From Clostridia bacterium (lineage in GTDB: Bacteria > Bacillota > Clostridia > Oscillospirales > Acutalibacteraceae), in assembly GCA_017397655.1 (NCBI GenBank), contig JAFQIG010000044.1, positions 1-56,102 on the forward strand: a stretch of DNA of 56,102 bases, given 5' to 3'. Made by a program: the position numbers and the translations under genes. Of the stretch, positions 51,347 through 56,102 are shown piece by piece. The notes beneath the pieces are model-generated. The model was not told the DNA's origin, searched no databases, and saw nothing but the letters and a program-made list of their open reading frames with translations. How positions within the stretch are numbered: position 1 is the stretch's first letter; each line of letters starts with the position of its first letter.

Positions 51347-52594
51347 TTATCTGCTTTTTACTTTTTTAAAGTAGGCTTTGATGAACACCAGCAAAGCGAT
51401 ACCGAGTATCGGGAAAAGCGAACCTGCGATCATACCCGCCTTCATTCCGATCTGTTCAACGGACAGCGACAGCGTCTGTGACAAATCCGCCGCAAAAGAG
51501 CTTGCCGATACCTTATCGACAACAGCACCGAGTATCTGAGGTGCAATCGAGCCTCCGAAATCTCCGCCTGCCGCCATCAAAGCATATGCGGCAACTCCCG
51601 GATTCGGGAACTTTTCTTCCATCATAATAAGCGTACCCGGCCACAACATTGATGTACAAAAACCCGTAATAACACAGGCAATCATACACGCTATTGTATT
51701 GGCTGAAAAGCCGGCAATAAGATAGCATACCGCCGCACCGGTCATTCCGCAAAGCAGTACCGTTGAGATGTTTTTGCCGTACTTTGCGTAGAGTGTTCTG
51801 CCGATACCGAGAAGTATCGCAAACGATGTCATACCGAGGATGTCTCCCCATACTTTCGGAATGAGAAGAGCATTTTCCATATATCCCGAAATCCAGTTTG
51901 TCATCGAGTTTTCTGCCGCACTTCCAAGGAAAATGCAAAGCACGCAAAGGAACAGACCGAATGTACGCTTGCCTGCATCTGTCGCTTCCTTATCATGCGT
52001 GAGATTAACCTCGGGGAACGGAGAAGCGCAGAAAAGTATAAAAGATATTATCGGAAGCACCGCCCAGAAAAAGGTCAGATACATCCAGTTATGAGTTCCG
52101 AAAAACTTGAGAAACAGCGTGCTTGTAACGACAACGATGACAACACCGTATGCATAAAGAGAATGAAGAGTGCTCATATCTCTTTCGGGATTGTCGGACG
52201 GTATAGCTGCTACAAGCGGGCTCAGCAACACTTCGCAAAGTCCTGCCGCTACCGAGAATATAACCGTTCCCGTTGCAAGTCCGATAAACTCCTTGCCCGG
52301 AAACATAACCGGTGCCAACGCATAGATTATCATTCCTGCCGATGTCAGCAACGGCATAGCCTTTATTGTCTTGTGAATATTGAAATACTTTGTAAAAAAT
52401 GTGAAAATCAGATCCACAATAAGCTGTGTACAGAAATTGATAAGTACAAGCGTACCGAGAAGAGTGTACGAAATACCGTACATTTCACGGAATGTTACAA
52501 ACAATACAGGCGGCAGACTGAAAACCGAGGACATCGCAACGTATGTAAAGAAACATGATCTTTTTGTCCTCACATAATTTTTCGGATTAGTCAA
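51347..52594 (-). CDS. MFS transporter, probably a sugar or oligosaccharide permease
   Basis: 415 aa from a TTG at 52594 (GGAGGG 6-7 nt upstream). The frame stays open to 52840, but that part runs through a repeat element and has no start with a site. About twelve membrane helices: for example SCFFTYVAMSSVFSLPPVLF, TKAMPLLTSAGMIIYALAPV-like helix 3, STLFLKFF/YLTFFWAVLPIISFILF, FGLFLCVLCIFLGSAAENSM starting the second half, and ILGIALLVFIKAYF at the end. The half repeats fit the major facilitator fold. Genomic context with GH36 and GH127 suggests carbohydrate import. A substrate cannot be named from the sequence, and no solute-specific motif is visible. Confidence 0.8.
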   Translation of the reverse strand: MTNPKNYVRTKRSCFFTYVAMSSVFSLPPVLFVTFREMYGISYTLLGTLVLINFCTQLIVDLIFTFFTKYFNIHKTIKAMPLLTSAGMIIYALAPVMFPGKEFIGLATGTVIFSVAAGLCEVLLSPLVAAIPSDNPERDMSTLHSLYAYGVVIVVVTSTLFLKFFGTHNWMYLTFFWAVLPIISFILFCASPFPEVNLTHDKEATDAGKRTFGLFLCVLCIFLGSAAENSMTNWISGYMENALLIPKVWGDILGMTSFAILLGIGRTLYAKYGKNISTVLLCGMTGAAVCYLIAGFSANTIACMIACVITGFCTSMLWPGTLIMMEEKFPNPGVAAYALMAAGGDFGGSIAPQILGAVVDKVSASSFAADLSQTLSLSVEQIGMKAGMIAGSLFPILGIALLVFIKAYFKKVKSR

Positions 52595-52618
52595 AATTAT
52601 CCCTCCATAAAGATTTAA

Positions 52619-52929
52619 GCGGCTTGTACAGGTGTACAAGCCGCACAGACTGTCGATAAAGGCACCGAGAACACGCACATTATTACAAAGAGCCTTCGGC
52701 AAACAACTAACCAATCGGGTCATTCCGAGCATAGCGAGGAATCTTTTATAAATTTCGGAGAAACACCGAAACTTTAATATGCGTTTGTCGCGTTTTTGCC
52801 CTCTCGCAGTACCTTTGTACAGCTTCGGGGCAAAGAACACGCCATCTCGTCACCTTTCCAGAAGTCTCCCTGCTTGCCAAAAAATACTTTTTCGACAAGC
52901 AGAGCGGCTTGTACAGGTGTACAAGCCGC
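52619..52929. repeat. Non-coding element bracketed by two identical 26-bp palindromes
   Basis: 52595-52951 holds no gene. Identical palindromes occur at 52619-52644 and 52904-52929; each is an 11-bp stem (GCGGCTTGTAC) with a 4-nt AGGT centre. Between them lie TTCCGAGCATAGCGAGGAA (about 52724-52742), resembling a motif scattered in many clostridial genomes, and other short inverted segments. This could be a MITE- or REP-type element, or duplicated terminators. Confidence 0.55.
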
Positions 52930-52951
52930 AAAAACATTCAAGTCAATGCGA

Positions 52952-54166
52952 TCAGATTTTGCCGACAACCCAACCGAAGAGAATATAATAAGCAATGAAG
53001 TCCCAGACCTTCTGAAGAGTTGTGCGTTCCAATATAAGCTCTGTGTAGTCGAAGCAAACCGTTGCATCGCCACAGTCAAGATAAAGTCCGACGCCGACAA
53101 CACCGTCACCGTCAACAACCTTTACATCCTGACCGGAGAATGATACTCTGGGTGTCGGCCACTTGAGACCACCGTTTCTGTCAACAACGATATTTGTAGC
53201 AGGATATATACAGGAGGGAATATTCTTACCTAAAAGTGTAATCTCTTCTCCTCTGCTAAGCACTTTGCCTTCCCATGCGTGTGAGAGAACAATATACTTC
53301 AAGTAAACAACAACATCCTCGTCAAAATTCGTAACAAGAGCATCGTCGTTGTCGGAATATGCATCTCTCATAATATAGGAGTCAATATCAATATTTCCGC
53401 CTACAGAAACCTCACAGTAGAAAGGAGATCTGTCACAAGCTGCCTGAATAAAGAGCTTTGTCGAGATACCAAACTCAAAGTTCGGATAGGGTTTACCTGT
53501 GCTGGGATTAATCTCTTCTGAGAACATACTACTGTCACGGTTAGATGTAAGAGTAGCATCGACTACTGCAATTGTATTCTTTGCTGCAACACCGGCATAA
53601 CCACCGTTTGCAATAACATTTACCTTGTTAATAAGTACGGTATCTGCATAAATACCAATGCTGTCTGAGTATTCCGACGACTTTCTCTTATCGCCGTTTG
53701 CAGTAAAGTTTGAATAAGCGTGATAACCCTCGCCGTTTGCGATGGTAAGTGTACCCTTGACATAAACACCGTATGCATCTGAAATGGGAGCACCTGTCTC
53801 GGGGTTCTTGCTCAGATCAAATTCAGCATTACCGTAAACACGGATGGTAAGATCGCCGTCACAGTAAATACCGTACAAAGATGAACCGTATTCTACGGGT
53901 TCGGAATACTTGTAATTATTGTAGAAGGACAGTATATATTCATTCTCAAGCAAGTCGTACTCAAGAGTATAGTATGATGTGTTATCATTTACCGAGTAAA
54001 CCTTGAGGTAACCGTCCCTGTTGTACTTCTGAATGATATTGTCACCGGACTTGTTCTTTTCACCTACATAAAGGCGTGTGGGAGTTGTTGCTGCTGAGGC
54101 GGGAATAATCATCGCCGAAACAAGCAACAAAGCAGTTAATGTGAGTGCTATTATTCTTTTAAACAT
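52952..54166 (-). CDS. Secreted beta-helix-like protein with hydrophobic C-terminal tail
   Basis: 404 aa; ATG at 54166 after GGAGGAG. Signal peptide MFKRIIALTLTALLLVSAMI (about 1-25), cleaved near ASAATT. The body has repeating short strands (YGIYCDGDLTIRVYGNAEFD, AYGVYVKGTLTIANGEG, IGIYADTVLINKVNVIANGG, AGVAAKNTIAVVDATLTSN), each turn being Gly/Asn-rich, which fits a right-handed parallel beta-helix such as pectate-lyase-like or carbohydrate-binding surface proteins. No catalytic residues were identified. The C-terminus ends with a hydrophobic tail VWDFIAYYILFGWVVGKI, like that of the lipase-like protein. Single gene with its own promoter. Confidence 0.7.
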   Translation of the reverse strand: MFKRIIALTLTALLLVSAMIIPASAATTPTRLYVGEKNKSGDNIIQKYNRDGYLKVYSVNDNTSYYTLEYDLLENEYILSFYNNYKYSEPVEYGSSLYGIYCDGDLTIRVYGNAEFDLSKNPETGAPISDAYGVYVKGTLTIANGEGYHAYSNFTANGDKRKSSEYSDSIGIYADTVLINKVNVIANGGYAGVAAKNTIAVVDATLTSNRDSSMFSEEINPSTGKPYPNFEFGISTKLFIQAACDRSPFYCEVSVGGNIDIDSYIMRDAYSDNDDALVTNFDEDVVVYLKYIVLSHAWEGKVLSRGEEITLLGKNIPSCIYPATNIVVDRNGGLKWPTPRVSFSGQDVKVVDGDGVVGVGLYLDCGDATVCFDYTELILERTTLQKVWDFIAYYILFGWVVGKI

Positions 54167-54191
54167 ATTTTCTCCTCCTTTGTTTTATCCT

Positions 54192-54220
54192 ACTATAACA
54201 CATATTTATTCCGTTTTCAA
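54192..54220 (-). promoter_or_regulatory. Promoter of the beta-helix-like gene
   Basis: Minus strand TTGAAA (54220-54215), 17-nt spacer, TATAGT (54197-54192), about 25 nt before the start codon. Confidence 0.65.
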
Positions 54221-54238
54221 TATATTTTGATAAATTTT

Positions 54239-55801
54239 TCATTTAATTTCTTTTGCGATACTTTCAAACACGGGAATACAGTCTGTTGCACCCGAATTTC
54301 CGTTTTCAAAAAACACAGTCAGGACATAGCGCGGATTCTCTGCAGGAAAGAATCCGCTGTACCACGTATTGTACTGCTCTTTGCCCTCAATCACTGCACC
54401 GTTTTCGGCTGTCGCAGTTTTTCCTCCGCAATCTTTATATGTCATCATTTTTGTTCCTTCGCTGCAATAAACCATCATTTCTTTTACTTTATCTGCTGTT
54501 TTTTGACTGATAACTCTTTGCGAAAACGCTTTCCCTGTAAAGGTTTCTTTTCCGTCAGTGTCAATTGTCGATATAATAAGCTTCGGCTCCGTATATATTC
54601 CGTGGTTTGCAAAGACTGCTGTCATTGCCGCAATCTGCAAAGGTGATGCCGTCAGTCTTCCTTGACCGAAGGCGATATTGGCACGTGCCGCATCCGAGTC
54701 AAGCTCACTTTCATCAGGTACTATTCCTTTATCACCTGTCAGATGATCCGCAAGATACGTTTCTGTTCCGAGTCCCATATAACAGCTCAGCTCGATAATC
54801 TCACTGACGTCAATATTCTTTGACATATTGATAAACCAGGTATTACACGAATTCAGAAGTGCGTCTCTCATATCAAGCTCTCCGTGACCGCTTCTGTTGT
54901 GGCAATGAAAATCTACACCGCTTTGTGTCGTTTTGCCTGTGCACTCGTATAAAAAGTTTTCTTTTATTCCGCTTTCAAGAGCCGCTGCCGCAACCACTGT
55001 CTTATAAACAGAGCCTACGCTGACAGCCGTAAGCGCTCTGTTGACAAACGGTGCTCTGTCACTTTTCAAGTCACTCTCAAGATGCGCTATATCAAATTCA
55101 GGCAGACTGACCATTGACAATATCTCGCCCGTTTTTGCATCAAGCAACACCGCTGCACCCTGCTTTATCTTTGCGTTTTTCATATGTCGTCTGACTATTT
55201 CCTGGTATTCTTTTTTAATTGTCAGCACAACTCCGCGTTTATTCATAATCCCTTCGTCATTAACTCTCTCTTCAGCTCCGCACAGTATACGTCCGTTTGC
55301 ATCGACTCTCAATGTGACGCTGTATTTCAGCTCTTTAAGCACCGGCTCAAAGCTCTTTTCGATACCGCAAACACCCTTTCCCTCGCTGTCGCAATAGCCG
55401 GCAATATGCGGAATTAAAAACTCGCCTGAATATCGCTCAGGCACTTTCACATTAAGCAATCCGTTTGCAAATACGGCATCCGCTACCGTCACAACAGCCG
55501 GATACCCCTTTGACAGCTTTTCAAGTGCTTTTTCAAAATCGCTCTCAGCTGCTGCATCTTTCAGTATCGGCAACGCTTCACGTGTCGGCAAAACAACTGC
55601 CACGTTTTTTTGAGCCTCGTTAACAAAAAGCTTCTTGTCACGATCGTAAATATTACCTCTTGATGAACCGACATTGACAGTTATACTGCCGGATGTTGAC
55701 GAAATTTCTTTTGAGTCTCTTACCATAAGACTCCACAGTCGCATAATCACAACTGAAAACATAAGCATAAAGGCAAAAAACACGGGAATCGACCGTCTCA
55801 T
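54239..55801 (-). CDS. Penicillin-binding protein (class B transpeptidase, PBP2/SpoVD-like)
   Basis: 520 aa from the ATG at 55801 (GGAGTG 5 nt upstream; an upstream in-frame start lacks a site). D,D-transpeptidase that cross-links peptidoglycan at the outer membrane face. One N-terminal anchor helix (FFAFMLMFSVVIMRLWSLMV), a pedestal (about 40-215; RGNIYDRDKKLFVN is the dimerisation-domain signature) and the penicillin-binding domain with SVYK (Ser about 264), SCN (about 317) and GGKTATAE (about 461). The last motif reads KTA instead of the usual KTG. Length is short for FtsI/PBP2b, closer to a sporulation or accessory PBP. No division genes are adjacent. Lone gene on the minus strand. Confidence 0.88.
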   Translation of the reverse strand: MRRSIPVFFAFMLMFSVVIMRLWSLMVRDSKEISSTSGSITVNVGSSRGNIYDRDKKLFVNEAQKNVAVVLPTREALPILKDAAAESDFEKALEKLSKGYPAVVTVADAVFANGLLNVKVPERYSGEFLIPHIAGYCDSEGKGVCGIEKSFEPVLKELKYSVTLRVDANGRILCGAEERVNDEGIMNKRGVVLTIKKEYQEIVRRHMKNAKIKQGAAVLLDAKTGEILSMVSLPEFDIAHLESDLKSDRAPFVNRALTAVSVGSVYKTVVAAAALESGIKENFLYECTGKTTQSGVDFHCHNRSGHGELDMRDALLNSCNTWFINMSKNIDVSEIIELSCYMGLGTETYLADHLTGDKGIVPDESELDSDAARANIAFGQGRLTASPLQIAAMTAVFANHGIYTEPKLIISTIDTDGKETFTGKAFSQRVISQKTADKVKEMMVYCSEGTKMMTYKDCGGKTATAENGAVIEGKEQYNTWYSGFFPAENPRYVLTVFFENGNSGATDCIPVFESIAKEIK

Positions 55802-55861
55802 ATAATCACTCCGTTCGTTACCGTATTTTTTGCAAGATTTATACATTTATTCATAAAAAGT

Positions 55862-55885
55862 GACCCCTCTCCGAAGAGAGGGGTC
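55862..55885. terminator. Strong hairpin upstream of the penicillin-binding protein gene
   Basis: GACCCCTCTC (55862-55871) pairs with GAGAGGGGTC (55876-55885) around CGAA. It lies about 60 bp before the PBP start and most likely ends a transcript coming from the right. Confidence 0.5.
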
Positions 55886-55940
55886 AGCTTAATGACAAAC
55901 CTCGTCCCAAAAACAGGTTTGAGCATTTTGCACAAAAAAG

Positions 55941-55961
55941 GCTCCCTTGTGTAAAGGGAGC
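55941..55961. repeat. REP-like hairpin
   Basis: GCTCCCTT (55941-55948) pairs with AAGGGAGC (55954-55961). Similar GGCTCCCTT...AAGGGAGC motifs recur in genomes of gut Oscillospiraceae, from general knowledge; no second copy is in this window. The rest of 55802-56066 shows no gene. Confidence 0.5.
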
Positions 55962-56066
55962 TGGACAGATTATCATATGAAGTGCAACACCTAAAAAAAA
56001 TAAAGACAACATAGCCTCTTTAGTGTAAAATGTAAGTGACCAAACAAACTTTCACAGGAGGAAGCT

Positions 56067-56102
56067 ATGATGTCCTACACACATTTTACACCAGAAGAAC
56101 GA
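56067..56102 (+). CDS. IS30-family transposase, N-terminal fragment (runs off right edge)
   Basis: Twelve codons, starting MMSYTHFTPEER after AGGAGG (56057-56062), 5 nt before the ATG at 56067; an ATG at 56070 is the alternative. The SYTH(F/L)T.EER opening is typical of IS30-type transposases, DDE enzymes that cut and paste the element. The upstream AGTGTAAAATGTAAGTGACC at about 56021-56040 may include the left inverted repeat, but the other end is outside the window. No conclusion is possible about intactness. Confidence 0.6.
   Translation, partial: MMSYTHFTPEER

Noticed and set aside
52595-52840. N-terminal extension of the MFS gene by 82 residues
   Set aside because: It runs through the palindromic repeat element and starts without a ribosome-binding site; the TTG at 52594 has GGAGGG and begins the transporter proper.
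1-56102. CRISPR arrays, rRNA, tRNA or prophage
   Set aside because: No regularly spaced short repeats, no rRNA stretches, no tRNA cloverleaf and no phage structural genes were found by eye. The 207-bp repeats are coding.

Overview
The window looks like a chromosomal segment of a low-to-mid GC, spore-forming gut Clostridia, most likely in or near the Oscillospiraceae/Ruminococcaceae. Reasons: sporulation and germination genes (spoIIP, gpr, a lone spoVAE), dockerin-type GDINGD motifs on secreted proteins, InlB-type B repeats, glycoside hydrolases, a CIRCE-controlled hrcA-grpE-dnaK-dnaJ operon, a T-box riboswitch, and vegetative promoters of TTGACA-N16/17-TATAAT type throughout. This placement is inferred from gene content; no rRNA or tRNA gene was found to fix it.

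Layout. 1-10292: a minus-strand run of three large secreted proteins (a B-repeat/cohesin-like giant cut by the left edge, a 386-aa cohesin-like plus dockerin-like protein and a 1484-aa dockerin-like protein), read from one promoter near 9977-10005 through an elaborately folded leader. 10293-19737: a 2414-aa cyclic beta-glucan synthase-like protein (GT84 + GH94), a GH39-like hydrolase and an MBL-fold enzyme. 19803-27129: a T-box-controlled operon aspS-gatC-gatA-gatB-asparaginase-like-rlmD-like. 27211-32794: a secreted lipase-like giant and a small membrane protein, divergent from an XRE regulator with two matching operators between them. 32799-38776: hemW, then the CIRCE/hrcA-grpE-dnaK-dnaJ heat-shock operon. 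38782-42944: a TetR regulator, a candidate structured RNA and five tandem small secreted proteins. 43135-46670: sporulation genes spoIIP, gpr and spoVAE around rpsT, which has a long structured leader. 46770-54166: a carbohydrate island (membrane-tethered GH36, GH127, MFS transporter), a repeat element and a secreted beta-helix-like protein. 54239-56102: a penicillin-binding protein, REP-like hairpins and the 5' end of an IS30-type transposase.

Most notable point. The translation operon combines AspRS with GatC, an intact-looking GatB and a GatA whose entire Lys-Ser-Ser amidase triad is replaced (Lys to Asp17, cis-Ser lost, nucleophile Ser to Tyr109) and whose N-terminal region is missing. 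One base downstream of gatB lies an L-asparaginase-family protein, the family that supplies ammonia in the archaeal GatDE enzyme. The T-box specifier reads best as AAC (Asn). I infer an unusual Asp-tRNA(Asn) amidotransferase in which GatA is only a scaffold and ammonia comes from elsewhere, possibly from the asparaginase-like partner. That partner itself appears to lack the canonical family Lys, so its activity is uncertain.

Other structure not explained by known genes: nested, possibly alternative stems in the leader upstream of the 1484-aa gene; a three-way-junction RNA at 39484-39593; the rpsT leader closed by a 16-bp stem; a pair of identical 26-bp palindromes bracketing 52619-52929; and hydrophobic or amphipathic C-terminal tails recurring on secreted proteins of this segment.
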